Source: Streptomyces sp. V4I2
GTDB taxonomy: Bacteria > Actinomycetota > Actinomycetes > Streptomycetales > Streptomycetaceae
Reading direction: 5' to 3'
Length of the DNA: 64,000 nt
Assembly: GCF_030817655.1 (NCBI RefSeq)
Contig: NZ_JAUSZM010000003.1
Coordinates: forward strand, 10,230,001-10,294,000
Position numbers and translations under genes: made by a program. The notes below the pieces were generated by a model that saw nothing but the letters and a program-made list of their open reading frames with translations, ran no database searches and was not told the origin of the DNA. The stretch's first letter is position 1. Each line of letters opens with the position of its first letter. This document shows, one piece after another, positions 8,831-16,971 of this stretch.

Positions 8831-9259
8831 TCAGCCGGGACGTTTCTGGTTCTCGATGTACTCCTTGATGACAGCGAGCGGGGCGCCCCCGCACGAGGCG
8901 GCGAAGTAGGACGGCGACCAGAAGTGCTCACCCCACAGGTACTTGCGGATGTGGCCGGGGAACTCCTGCCTCAGGCGCCGGGCGGAGACACCCTTGAGGG
9001 AGCCTACGAGTCGGGAGATGGCGACCTTGGGCGGGTAGTGCACGAGGAGGTGGACGTGATCGCGTTCGCCGTTGAACTCCCGCAGCTCCGCGCCGAAGTC
9101 GGTGCACACGTCGCGCATGACCTCTTCGCAGCGCCGAAGGATCTCGTCGGAGAATGGTCCGCGCCGGTATTTGGGGGTGAAGACCAAGTGCGCGTGGAGG
9201 GTGTAGACGACGCTACGGCCCCTGCGGATATCGGGGTTTGGCTCCCAGCGTGGTGACAT
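8831..9259 (-). CDS. tnpA: IS200/IS605 TnpA, Y1 HUH transposase
   Basis: The protein is 142 residues, the normal length. The HUH metal motif is HVH at residues 68-70 (RDHVHLLVHYPP) and the catalytic tyrosine is Tyr134 (IKEYIENQ). It excises and re-inserts the element as single-stranded DNA using the subterminal hairpins. It is divergent from tnpB with 23 bp between start codons. No frame damage was seen. Confidence 0.93.
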   Translation of the reverse strand: MSPRWEPNPDIRRGRSVVYTLHAHLVFTPKYRRGPFSDEILRRCEEVMRDVCTDFGAELREFNGERDHVHLLVHYPPKVAISRLVGSLKGVSARRLRQEFPGHIRKYLWGEHFWSPSYFAASCGGAPLAVIKEYIENQKRPG

Positions 9260-9282
9260 AGATCAATGCTACGATCACGCCC

Positions 9283-10440
9283 GTGAAGATCGTGACGCAG
9301 GTCAAACTCACACCGGATGCCGTGCAGGCATCCGTGCTTGAGCGCACCCTGCGCACGGTCAATGACGCCGCGAACTGGGTATCGGAGGTGACGTTCGAGC
9401 ACGGCGTGCCGCGTGAGTACGAGCTGCGCAAGCACACCTACGCCGAACTCAAAGCGCGGGGGCTGGGAGCGCAGGCCGCGCAACACGTCATCAAGAAGGT
9501 GCGCGACTCGTACACCACGCTCAAGGCCAACATCCGAGCCGGGAACCTCGGCACGGAAGGCTCTAAGCGTCGCCGCAAGGCCGAGTCCAAGCCGATCACC
9601 TTTCGCCCCGTGGCCGCCCAGCCGTATGACGACCGGTGCCTGAGCTGGCAGTACGACCAGCGGACCGTGTCCATCTGGACCGTGGACGGCCGGGTCAAGA
9701 ACGTGCCGTTCGTGTGCTCCGCCGACGCGCTCAAGATGCTCCAGGCGCACCGGCAGGGCGAATCCGACCTGATCGAGCGCGACGGCGTGTTCTACCTCGT
9801 CGCCACCTGTGACGTGCCCGAGGCCGAGCAGTACGAGCCGGACGGCTTCATCGGCGTGGACCTCGGCATCGAGAACATCGCCACCGCCTCCACCGGCTAC
9901 CTCGCCGCCGGGCGGGGGCTCAACCGGTACCGCAAGCGACAGCTTGCCCTGCGTGCCAAGCTCCAGAAGAAGCGCACCAAGAGCGCCAAGCGGCGGCTCA
10001 AGGCACGTGCCCGCAAGGAAGCGCGGCACGCCGCGAACACCAACCACATCATCTCCAAGACGATCGTGACCGAGGCTGAACGCACCGGGCGCGGCCTGTC
10101 CCTCGAAGAACTGGGGGGCATCCGCAACCGGGTACGGCTCCGCAAGCCCCAACGGGTCGCACTCCATTCCTGGGCGTTCGCCCAGCTCGGAGACTTCATC
10201 GTCTACAAGGCCAAGCGGGCCGGTGTACCCCTGGTCTTCGTTGATCCCGCGTACACGTCGCAGACGTGTGCCGAGTGCGGCCACGTCGACAAACGCAACC
10301 GTGTCGACCAGGGGCTTTTCATCTGCCGGGGGTGCGGGGTCGTTGCCCACGCCGACCGGAATGCTTCCCACAACATCGCCACCCGTGGCGAGAGCGTGTG
10401 GAATGCGGGGCGTGAGTCACGCGTCCCTGCCACCCCATAA
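9283..10440 (+). CDS. tnpB: TnpB RNA-guided nuclease (IS605 family)
   Basis: The protein is 385 residues with all RuvC parts. Asp193 is in GVDLGIENIATAS, Glu276 in SLEELGGIR and Asp358 in ADRNASHNIA. A zinc ribbon between the last two has Cys329, Cys332, Cys348 and Cys351 (CAECGH…CRGCG). It starts at GTG 9283. TnpB proteins cut DNA next to the element's target motif, guided by an RNA from the right end, which helps keep the element after excision. All catalytic residues are present, so it should be functional. Its native guide would be the reductase sequence that begins at 10519. Confidence 0.93.
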   Translation: MKIVTQVKLTPDAVQASVLERTLRTVNDAANWVSEVTFEHGVPREYELRKHTYAELKARGLGAQAAQHVIKKVRDSYTTLKANIRAGNLGTEGSKRRRKAESKPITFRPVAAQPYDDRCLSWQYDQRTVSIWTVDGRVKNVPFVCSADALKMLQAHRQGESDLIERDGVFYLVATCDVPEAEQYEPDGFIGVDLGIENIATASTGYLAAGRGLNRYRKRQLALRAKLQKKRTKSAKRRLKARARKEARHAANTNHIISKTIVTEAERTGRGLSLEELGGIRNRVRLRKPQRVALHSWAFAQLGDFIVYKAKRAGVPLVFVDPAYTSQTCAECGHVDKRNRVDQGLFICRGCGVVAHADRNASHNIATRGESVWNAGRESRVPATP

Positions 10441-10518
10441 CGGGGTGTCTGGACGGAGGAGTCCACCCCAGCAGCCAGCTGGGCACTACCTCCAAGCCCG
10501 GCCCTTCAGGGCCGGGTC
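10441..10518 (+). ncRNA. putative right-end (omega) RNA scaffold of TnpB
   Basis: This is the segment from the tnpB stop to the element's right edge, ending in the 10497-10516 hairpin. In IS605-family elements an RNA made from the tnpB 3' end and right end carries the scaffold, with the guide read from the flanking host DNA. The 5' boundary is unknown and may lie inside tnpB. The call rests on position and the terminal hairpin only. Confidence 0.45.
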
Positions 10519-10623
10519 AAGTTGACGCCCGGCGAGATCCACGAGGCCGCTGCCGAGCAGGTGCTCGACGAACTCGCGCGCACCGCCCGCGTCATGCGGC
10601 GGCTGCGCAGCGGAACGTACTGA
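10519..10623 (+). pseudogene. NADPH-dependent FMN reductase, 3' part
   Basis: KLTPGEIHEAAAEQVLDELARTARV… then stop at 10621-10623. These are the C-terminal helix residues missing from the copy that ends at 8739, in the same frame once the IS is removed. A strong hairpin follows at 10643, so this was the end of the original transcription unit. Confidence 0.82.
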
Positions 10624-10642
10624 CCCACCCGCGCCGCGCATG

Positions 10643-10679
10643 CGAAGGCGCCCGGAGCACATCGCTCCGGGCGCCTTCG
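10643..10679. terminator. bidirectional intrinsic terminator
   Basis: A 16-bp perfect stem (CGAAGGCGCCCGGAGC, 10643-10658, with its complement at 10664-10679) and a 5-base loop. It lies between the converging FMN reductase (stop 10623) and LacI gene (stop 10706). Confidence 0.75.
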
Positions 10680-10705
10680 GTGTTCCCGGGTGACGCGGCC
10701 CCGGC

Positions 10706-11737
10706 TCAGGCGGAGCCGGACGGAGCCTTTCCGTCAGGGGGCGCCGTGCTGCCGCGCAGGACCAACGATCCGGGGGAGACCGACGTGTACGGGCCGTCGT
10801 TCTCCGGCTTGGTCTTGAGCCGGCGCATCAGCCACAGCGCGCAGCCGGTGGCCAACTCCTGGATCGGCAGCCCGATCGTGGTCAGTCCCGGACCCCACCA
10901 GGAGAACCCCGGCTCGTCCCCGAACCCGACCACGGACAGCTCCCCGGGCACCTGCACGCCCTGCTCGGACAACTCCTCCAGGACCCCCAGGGTGAGCTGG
11001 ATCGATCCCAGGACGAGAGCGGTGGGCGCGTCCGGGCCCTCCAGTAGCCGGCGCACCGCCTCGCGGCCGTACTCCACGGACGATGGCGGCCCCAGCTCCG
11101 TGCGCCCGGCGTCGTCCGGCAGGCCGGCTTCGCTCAGGGCGCTGTGAAAGCCGCGCAGACGCTCCGCGCCCGTGGGCAACTCCGTGGGACCACCCAGGTA
11201 CGCGATGCGGGTGTGGCCCTGGGTCACCAGGTGGGCCGTGGCCTCGCGCAGTGACTCGTGGTCGTCCACACCGAACCACTGGGAACCGAGCGACGGGTGG
11301 CGGCGCAGCAACTGAAGGTGCGGCAGGCCGCGCAGGAGCTTGACGGAGTCGCCGTGCGGGCGTGCGGTGGGGACGATGATGACGCCGGCCACGCGGTTGG
11401 CGGACAGCTCGCGCAGATGGCGCAGCTCCACCATCCGGTCGTCGTCGGTCTCCGAGAGCATCAGCTGGAAGCCCTCGGCTTCCATGTTCTTGGACAACTC
11501 GTGCGCGATCGTCGAGTAGAAGCTGTTGCGGATGTCCGGGATCACCAGTGCGACCACGTTGCTGGACGCTCCGCGCATCATCCGTGCCGCCCGGTTGCCG
11601 ACGTATCCCATCTCGGAAGCGGCCTGGCGGACCCGGAACTTGGTCTCCTCGCTGATGCGGGCATCGTCGGAAAGTGCCCGGCCGACCGTCGAGACGGAGA
11701 TACCGAGGCGTTCGGCGATGTCCTTGGTCGTGATCAC
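10706..11737 (-). CDS. LacI-family transcriptional regulator of the catabolic island
   Basis: The protein is 343 residues. The LacI helix-turn-helix and hinge are at residues 3-58 (TTKDIAERLGISVSTVGRALS, then YVGNRAARMMRG). The periplasmic-binding-like effector and dimerisation domain follows (VVALVIPDIRNSFYSTIAHEL from about 61, ending RGSTAPPDGK). A candidate operator (TGCCAACGATAGCA) lies 49 bp upstream of its own start and four more lie at neighbouring promoters, so it is probably autoregulated and controls the enolase operon, FMN reductase, FAH-family gene and the hydroxyacid dehydrogenase/MFS pair. LacI family members usually respond to a sugar or acid ligand; the ligand here is unknown. 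Confidence 0.93.
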   Translation of the reverse strand: MITTKDIAERLGISVSTVGRALSDDARISEETKFRVRQAASEMGYVGNRAARMMRGASSNVVALVIPDIRNSFYSTIAHELSKNMEAEGFQLMLSETDDDRMVELRHLRELSANRVAGVIIVPTARPHGDSVKLLRGLPHLQLLRRHPSLGSQWFGVDDHESLREATAHLVTQGHTRIAYLGGPTELPTGAERLRGFHSALSEAGLPDDAGRTELGPPSSVEYGREAVRRLLEGPDAPTALVLGSIQLTLGVLEELSEQGVQVPGELSVVGFGDEPGFSWWGPGLTTIGLPIQELATGCALWLMRRLKTKPENDGPYTSVSPGSLVLRGSTAPPDGKAPSGSA

Positions 11738-11785
11738 GTAAGGGCCCCCTCGAGCTGACTGATCCCGCTGTCGTCACTTTCCGTA

Positions 11786-11799
11786 TGCCAACGATAGCA
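11786..11799. promoter_or_regulatory. LacI-type operator (regulator promoter)
   Basis: TGCCAACGATAGCA, two changes from the perfect palindrome. It lies 49 bp upstream of the LacI gene start and 71 bp from the stronger site at 11857 (centre to centre). Confidence 0.75.
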
Positions 11800-11856
11800 T
11801 TCTCGTCGCGCTCCGTGGTCGGAAAGGTGGGGGCGACAGGCTGGTCACCACCTTTG

Positions 11857-11870
11857 TGCTAACGTTAGCA
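11857..11870. promoter_or_regulatory. LacI-type operator, perfect palindrome
   Basis: TGCTAACGTTAGCA is a perfect 14-bp inverted repeat with the central CG usual for LacI operators. It lies 53 bp upstream of the FAH-family start at 11923 and is the best copy of the set, so it was used as the reference. Confidence 0.82.
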
Positions 11871-11922
11871 TTGCTGTGTGGGCCGTGCAGCCGCCTGCGG
11901 CTGCCTAGTTGCGGAGGTTTCC

Positions 11923-12702
11923 GTGCGGATCGTCAGGTATGCCGTCGGCGGCGTGTGTCACTACGGAGAGCTGGAATCCGGCGGCGAAAGAATCGCGCGA
12001 TGCGAAGGTGATCCCTTCACAGGACTGTCCGCTGCGGGGCATGTCGACGAAGTGGACGACGTGGTCGTTCTCCCGCCGCTGGAGCGACCCCGGATTTTCG
12101 GGTTCGCCTACAACTACGCCTCGCATGTCGACGAGACCGACCGCGAGGTTCCGGAAGTTCCCGTGTGCTTCATGAAGCCGAGCACTGCCGTGATTGGACC
12201 GGATGACGCGATCGTCTATCCGGCGGATGGTGAACTGATCCATTTCGAAGGCGAGTTGGTCGTCGTCATCGGAAAGGAAGCCCGCCATGTGAAGCCCTCC
12301 GAGGCCCATGAGTACATCCTCGGCTACACGTGCGGAAATGACGTCAGCGACCGCATCATCCAGCGTAGGGAAAGCGCATTCGGAACGCTGCTGATCGGCA
12401 AGGGGCAGGACACGTTCGCTCCCCTCGGGCCGGTCATCGCGACCGGACTCGACCCCTCGGCACTGTCGCTGACGACCCGTGTGAACGGCGTCGTCGCGCA
12501 GTCGGCGAGCACCGCCGACCTACTGCTCGCCGTTCCCGACATCATCAGCTACCTCAGCCGCTATCTGACACTGCTTCCGGGAGACGCGATCATGACCGGT
12601 ACGCCGTCCGGCGTCGGACCGATCCGCCCCGGAGACGAGATCGAGGTGGAGATCGAGGGCATCGGCGTCCTGCGCAATCCGGTCGTGGCCGAGAGCCTCT
12701 GA
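11923..12702 (+). CDS. fumarylacetoacetate hydrolase (FAH)-family enzyme
   Basis: The protein is 259 residues. FAH-family proteins hydrolyse, decarboxylate or isomerise 2,4-diketo acids, including the HpcE/HpaG steps after ring cleavage of homoprotocatechuate. Visible motifs are GFAYNYASHVDE (substrate loop), the metal ligands in HFEGELVVVIGKEAR (E-x-E) and the partner Asp in GYTCGNDVSDR, and the C-terminal GDAIMTGTPSGVGPIRPGD. The GTG at 11923 was chosen because GGAGG lies 7 bp upstream; a longer frame from 11878 lacks that. The perfect LacI-type operator sits just upstream. The gene probably acts downstream of the extradiol dioxygenase, though FAH-family sugar-acid hydrolases are an alternative. 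Confidence 0.9.
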   Translation: MRIVRYAVGGVCHYGELESGGERIARCEGDPFTGLSAAGHVDEVDDVVVLPPLERPRIFGFAYNYASHVDETDREVPEVPVCFMKPSTAVIGPDDAIVYPADGELIHFEGELVVVIGKEARHVKPSEAHEYILGYTCGNDVSDRIIQRRESAFGTLLIGKGQDTFAPLGPVIATGLDPSALSLTTRVNGVVAQSASTADLLLAVPDIISYLSRYLTLLPGDAIMTGTPSGVGPIRPGDEIEVEIEGIGVLRNPVVAESL

Positions 12703-12730
12703 CCTCGGACGTCTGCCGGGCGATGTCGCC

Positions 12731-12769
12731 ACGGGGCCTGCTCACCGCTCGGCGGTGGGCAGGCCCCGT
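12731..12769. terminator. hairpin after the FAH-family gene
   Basis: ACGGGGCCTGCTCACCG pairs with CGGTGGGCAGGCCCCGT (one G-T pair) around a 5-base loop, 28 bp past the FAH stop. Confidence 0.7.
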
Positions 12770-12808
12770 GGCGTGTCGGCGCCGGCCTGCGTGTCCTGTC
12801 GGAGGAAT

Positions 12809-12852
12809 GCCGCCGTGTCGCACCGGGCGGGCTCCCGGTGCGACACGGCGGC
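12809..12852. terminator. hairpin before the end of the MFS gene
   Basis: A 19-bp stem (GCCGCCGTGTCGCACCGGG with its complement) around a 6-base loop. It faces the end of the leftward MFS gene (stop 12875) and with the previous hairpin insulates the two converging genes. Confidence 0.72.
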
Positions 12853-12874
12853 AGAGATCCTGCGGACCGACTCG

Positions 12875-14146
12875 CTAGCGGACGACCGCGTTGTTGAACT
12901 TCGAGGGGCGGACGAAGGTCAGCGCCAGGGCGCCCACCAGCGGCAGCACGGTCACCTGCAGCAGCCCGGCCCTGTCCCAGCCGAAGGAGTCCACCAGGGC
13001 GGCGAAGAGCAGGCCCGAGAAGGCCGCCGGTCCGTAGTAGCTGGTGACGAAGAGTCCGGAGGCGCGTCCGATCTGCGCGGGACGGACGGCCCGCTGTATC
13101 GCGCTGTTGGTGTTGGGGTAGATGAAGCCCAGGCCGAACGCGCCCATGAGGAAGGCGAACACGCACTGCATGCCGACGCCGGCATGCGTCTCGTAGATGC
13201 ACACGCTGATGACGGAGACGGCCAGCATGCTCAGGATCAGCAGGTTGCGCTGGTTGAAGCGGTCGCCGAGCCAGCCGCCGAACACGGCCGTCATGCCGCC
13301 GAAACCGAGCAGGCTCATGGCCAGTGCGGCCTGCCCGGAGGTGTAGTGCAGCGAGGTGATGAGGAACGTCGGGTAGAGACCGAGGAACCCGTAGATCGCC
13401 ACACCGCTGAGAACCGAGTGGACGGCCAGTGCGATGGTGTTGCGGTTGTAGGCGGAGGCCGGCATGTACTCGCAGGTCCTGGTCGAGACGACCTTCTCGG
13501 CGGAGCGCTCGGTCAGACCCGTTTTCACGAGGAAGACGGCGGCGGCCGCGATCAGCAGCCCGGCCGCGCCGAACAGGTAGAAGGGCGAGTGCCAGGTGCC
13601 GTGCATGCTCACGAGCTGGACGCCGATGAGCGGTGCGATGAACACGCCGATCGAGTAGCCCATGCCGATGACGCCGAAAGCGAGGCCCCGCCGGTGTGCG
13701 AAGAAGGCGCCGATCGCCGCGAAGATGGCGGCGGACTGCATGCCTTCTCCGAAGCCGGAGACGACCCGGTAGACGGTCATGTCGGCGAAACCGGTGGCCA
13801 GTGGCGTGGCCATGGTGCCCAGGGAGTAGATCACCATGCTGACCAGCAGCACGGTCTTGCGGCGGAAGCGGTCCAGGAGATAGCCCGCGGGCAGGCCGGC
13901 CAGCGCCATACCGAGGGTGAAGTTCGTCGCCAGCAACCCTCCCTGCTCCAGGGAGAACCCGTACTCCGCGCGGATGTTGGGCAGCAGGGGAGGAAAGACC
14001 TGACGGTCCATCGCGTTGACCATGTAGGAGAGGACCACGACCAGGAACCCCACCCCGATCATGGGGCGGGAAATGGGGGCCGGGCTCTTTTCCTGCGTTT
14101 CGCTTGCGGGGACCGCACTGGTGTCGACTTGCGCTGCGTGAGTCAT
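12875..14146 (-). CDS. MFS transporter
   Basis: The protein is 423 residues with about twelve predicted membrane segments. The cytoplasmic MFS signature is in the loop after helix 2 (GYLLDRFRRKTVLL), with the related motif GGWLGDRFNQRNLL at mid-protein. It most resembles the major facilitator branch that imports organic or aromatic acids; the cargo is not evident. The start at 14146 has AGGAG 7 bp upstream; the 16 codons further upstream are unlikely to be translated. It is divergent from the hydroxyacid dehydrogenase gene across a 741-bp spacer that holds a LacI-type operator, and probably takes up the inducer or growth substrate. Confidence 0.88.
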   Translation of the reverse strand: MTHAAQVDTSAVPASETQEKSPAPISRPMIGVGFLVVVLSYMVNAMDRQVFPPLLPNIRAEYGFSLEQGGLLATNFTLGMALAGLPAGYLLDRFRRKTVLLVSMVIYSLGTMATPLATGFADMTVYRVVSGFGEGMQSAAIFAAIGAFFAHRRGLAFGVIGMGYSIGVFIAPLIGVQLVSMHGTWHSPFYLFGAAGLLIAAAAVFLVKTGLTERSAEKVVSTRTCEYMPASAYNRNTIALAVHSVLSGVAIYGFLGLYPTFLITSLHYTSGQAALAMSLLGFGGMTAVFGGWLGDRFNQRNLLILSMLAVSVISVCIYETHAGVGMQCVFAFLMGAFGLGFIYPNTNSAIQRAVRPAQIGRASGLFVTSYYGPAAFSGLLFAALVDSFGWDRAGLLQVTVLPLVGALALTFVRPSKFNNAVVR

Positions 14147-14596
14147 AGCGGCTCCTGAGGAGGAATGGGCCACGGCAGGCCGCGGCGGATCCATCGCCGG
14201 TACGGGGCCGTACGGGCGATGGCGAGAAGCGGTGAGCTGAACACGGACTCGAGTCGACGACGGCGAGGCGGTCGTCGGCTGGTGAAATGAGGGCGACGGG
14301 CTGCCGCGCGGTCGGACACCGCATGCGGAATTCAGCCGTGTATCGCCCGTCGGGGACGTCCGTGGCTATGGCGTCTTCGACAGCCGGACCCCGTGCGGAC
14401 ACTTATCGGTCACACGGTCGGCGCTGGCAGAAACCATGAGGGCGAAGTCTCCTGCGCGTCAAGATGTGAACACCGGAATTCTTCGGCGTTTCTCGATTTC
14501 CCGTGGTGACGGGCCTTTCGGCGCTGATCGGGCCCTGCGGCAGGGGTGCCGGCGATCGGGTGCGCGTCGCACTATTGACGTGCCGAAGGCCCGGAA

Positions 14597-14610
14597 TGCT
14601 ATCGTTAGCA
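14597..14610. promoter_or_regulatory. LacI-type operator (MFS / hydroxyacid dehydrogenase spacer)
   Basis: TGCTATCGTTAGCA, one change from the perfect palindrome. It is the only clear feature in the 741-bp divergent spacer (14147-14887), 450 bp from the MFS start and 278 bp from the dehydrogenase start. No supportable gene was found in the spacer. Confidence 0.75.
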
Positions 14611-14887
14611 CGACGTGGCTGTGACACAGTGATTCGACGTGCCCCGACATACTCGTGAACCGTTCCAGGGGCATCCTGCGGCGCCCGCCCGACCACAAGT
14701 CGGCGCGTGCCGGCGACACCGACCGAGCCCAGTGAACCCCTCCACCCCACCCCTGGCGGCCGACGGCCCAACCGGACAAGCCGACGGCCGCCCTTCCGGG
14801 TGGCGATCAGACCCGCTCATCGGATGCGACCGGGCATGACGCCCGGCCGTCCGCTGCGGCCGCACGATTCTGCGAGGACGACCTGCC

Positions 14888-15889
14888 ATGAAACCATCGA
14901 GCCGCCCAGGCGCCGTGCTGCTCACCGACTACGCCTGGCCCGACGACTCCGTCGAGCGATCGGTCATCGAGGAGGCGGGCCACACCCTGGTGACCGGCCC
15001 TGCCGATCCCGCCTCCGCCGAGGTGATCGAGGAACTGGTGGCCGAGCACCGGCCCGCCGGGATCCTGACCTGCTGGGCCCCCGTCTCCGCCACCGCGATC
15101 GGCACGTCGCCGGACCTGCGGATCGTGGCCAGACTCGGCGTCGGACTCGACAACATCGCCGTGGCCGCCGCCACCGAGCGGGGTGTGTGGGTCACCAACG
15201 TGCCGGACTACTGCGTCGAGGAAGTCTCCGATCACGCCGTCGGCATGGTGCTGGCCTGGACGCGGGGCCTGGCCGTGTCCGACCGACAGGTCCGGGCGGG
15301 CCGCTGGGACCCCGCCGGCGCCCGGCTGCGCAGGCTGTCGACGCTGACCTGCGGCGTCGTCGGATTCGGCCGCATCGGACGCGCCACCGTGCGCAAGCTG
15401 GGCGCGTTCGGCTGCCGGGTTCTGGCCCACGACCCGCATCCGCCGAAGGACGCTCCCGGAGTGGAGATGGTGGGCCTGGAGGAGCTGCTGCGCCGCAGCG
15501 ACGTGGTGATCCTCCACGTGCCGCTCACACCGGACACGCACCACATCATCGGTGCCGAGCAGCTGGAGCTGATGCCACCGGGCGGCCTGCTGGTCAACGT
15601 CAGCCGGGGTGGCCTGGTGGATACCGACGCGGTCGTCAAGGCGCTGGACGGCGGGCACCTGGACGGAGCCGCCTTCGACGTACTGGAGACCGAACCGCAC
15701 GTCCCCGCCGCCCTGTTGGACCAGCCGGGTGCGCTCCTCACCCCGCACATCGCCTTCTCCTCCGATGCCTCGGTCACGGAACTGCGCCGACGCGCAGCCG
15801 AGGAGGTCGTCCGGATCCTGGCGGGTGAGGCACCGGCCCACGCCCGCAACAGTCCCCTCGGCCCAACCACCGGGTCGGGTGACCGGTGA
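14888..15889 (+). CDS. D-isomer-specific 2-hydroxyacid dehydrogenase
   Basis: The protein is 333 residues. It would interconvert a 2-keto acid and a D-2-hydroxy acid (for example hydroxypyruvate/glycerate or phosphoglycerate-like substrates) with NAD(P)H. The substrate-binding loop ARLGVGLDNI is at about 80, the NAD-binding motif is GFGRIGRA, the substrate Arg lies in NVSRGGLVD, the catalytic Glu in FDVLETEP and the catalytic His in LTPHIAFSS. It overlaps the next gene by a TGATG junction, so the two are co-translated. Similarity to the C-terminal-binding-protein/PGDH branch is strong; the substrate is inferred only. Confidence 0.9.
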   Translation: MKPSSRPGAVLLTDYAWPDDSVERSVIEEAGHTLVTGPADPASAEVIEELVAEHRPAGILTCWAPVSATAIGTSPDLRIVARLGVGLDNIAVAAATERGVWVTNVPDYCVEEVSDHAVGMVLAWTRGLAVSDRQVRAGRWDPAGARLRRLSTLTCGVVGFGRIGRATVRKLGAFGCRVLAHDPHPPKDAPGVEMVGLEELLRRSDVVILHVPLTPDTHHIIGAEQLELMPPGGLLVNVSRGGLVDTDAVVKALDGGHLDGAAFDVLETEPHVPAALLDQPGALLTPHIAFSSDASVTELRRRAAEEVVRILAGEAPAHARNSPLGPTTGSGDR

Positions 15890-16971
15890 TGAGCCCGACC
15901 TCCACACAGATGAGCCCGGGCCCCGTGCCCGACAGCGCGCTGGCCGACTTCCTGACCGCCCACGGGCTCGCCGGACCCGGCGAAGCCGCCCGGTGGACGC
16001 CGCTGACCGGCGGTGTCTCGTCCGATCTGTGGCGAGTGGACCTGCCGGGACGTTCCCTCTGCGTCAAACGCGCCCTGGCCCAGTTGAAGGTCGCCGCCGA
16101 CTGGCAGGCACCGGTGTCGCGCAACGCCTACGAGTGGGCGTGGATGCGGTTCGCGTCCCGGCACCGCCCGGACAGCGTGCCCGAACTGCTGACCCACGAC
16201 CCCGAAGCCGGCCTCTTCGCGATGGCGTTCCTGCCCCCCGAGCACTACCCCCTGTGGAAGGCGCAGCTGCTTCGTGGCGAGGTGCGGCCGGCGACCGCGG
16301 CTGCCGTCGGAGAGCTGCTCGGCAACCTGCACGCGGCAAGCGCCGACGACGCCGCCCTCGCCGCGGAGTTCGCGACCGACGACAACTTCCACGCGTTGCG
16401 CATCGAGCCGTACCTGCTGGCCACCGCTGCCGCGCACCCCGGTCTGAGCGACGTCCTGCAGGGCCTCGCCGACCGCACGGCCACGACGCACCTGGCCCTG
16501 GTGCACGGTGACGTCAGTCCCAAGAACATCCTCGTCGGACCGTCCGGGCCGGTGCTGCTGGACGCCGAGTGCGCCTGGTACGGAGACCCGGCGTTCGACC
16601 TCGCCTTCTGCGTCAACCATCTGCTCCTCAAGTGCCTGGTGGTGCCCGAGCACCGCGGCGATCTCCTGAGGTCCGCCCGGGTGCTGGCCGGAGAGTACGT
16701 CCGGTGCGTCGACTGGGAGCCCCGGGCGGCCCTTGAGGCGCGGGCCGCGTCACTGCTGCCGGCGCTGCTGCTGGCACGGGTGGACGGCAAGTCCCCGGTG
16801 GAGTACCTCACGGACGACCGGCACCGGCTGTTCGTGCGCACGGTGGCATCGGCTCTGCTCAGGGCACCCGCCCCGACCATGGCGGACGTCCTGGACGCCT
16901 GGGCGACCGAGCTCGGGCCCTCGACCGCGCCCGGCAGCGGTCGACCCGACCGACCCGACCGACCCGACTGA
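15889..16971 (+). CDS. APH-fold small-molecule kinase
   Basis: The protein is 360 residues. Aminoglycoside phosphotransferase-like proteins phosphorylate hydroxyls of varied small molecules (antibiotics, methylthioribose, choline, homoserine). The catalytic loop is HGDVSPKNILVG and the metal-binding DFG-equivalent is DAECAWYGDPAFDLAF. An N-terminal lobe Lys (SLCVKRALAQ) is present. ATG 15889 shares a base with the upstream TGA; a GTG at 15886 is also possible. Its neighbours are a hydroxyacid dehydrogenase upstream and a cupin downstream, so a catabolic hydroxy acid or alcohol is a more likely substrate than an antibiotic. The C-terminus runs into a 9-bp tandem repeat (RPDRPDRPD). Confidence 0.85.
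   Translation: MSPTSTQMSPGPVPDSALADFLTAHGLAGPGEAARWTPLTGGVSSDLWRVDLPGRSLCVKRALAQLKVAADWQAPVSRNAYEWAWMRFASRHRPDSVPELLTHDPEAGLFAMAFLPPEHYPLWKAQLLRGEVRPATAAAVGELLGNLHAASADDAALAAEFATDDNFHALRIEPYLLATAAAHPGLSDVLQGLADRTATTHLALVHGDVSPKNILVGPSGPVLLDAECAWYGDPAFDLAFCVNHLLLKCLVVPEHRGDLLRSARVLAGEYVRCVDWEPRAALEARAASLLPALLLARVDGKSPVEYLTDDRHRLFVRTVASALLRAPAPTMADVLDAWATELGPSTAPGSGRPDRPDRPD

Larger units (their letters stand above)
8740..10518. mobile_element. IS200/IS605-family element (TnpA Y1 transposase + TnpB)
   Basis: The borders come from the interrupted reductase frame: joining 8739 to 10519 restores a continuous reading (…FSVI-KLTPGEIHE…). The bases TC occur at both junctions, so the edges are uncertain by 2 bp. 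Subterminal hairpins typical of single-strand transposition lie at both ends: CCCGGGCG-TTCA-CGCCCGGG at 8751-8770 and a CCCGGCCC/GGGCCGGG stem with TTCA in its loop at 10497-10516. There is no target duplication, as expected for the family. The left flank GTGATC is the likely target and TnpB-recognition sequence. Both genes are full length, so the copy may be active. Confidence 0.88.

Noticed and set aside
11878..11922. GTG 11878 as start of the FAH-family gene
   Set aside because: It lacks a ribosome site and adds residues not typical of the family; GTG 11923 follows GGAGG.
14627..14633. TGTCACA (minus strand) next to the LacI-type operator
   Set aside because: No GGTC/TGTC/CGTC at 15-17 bp; taken as chance.
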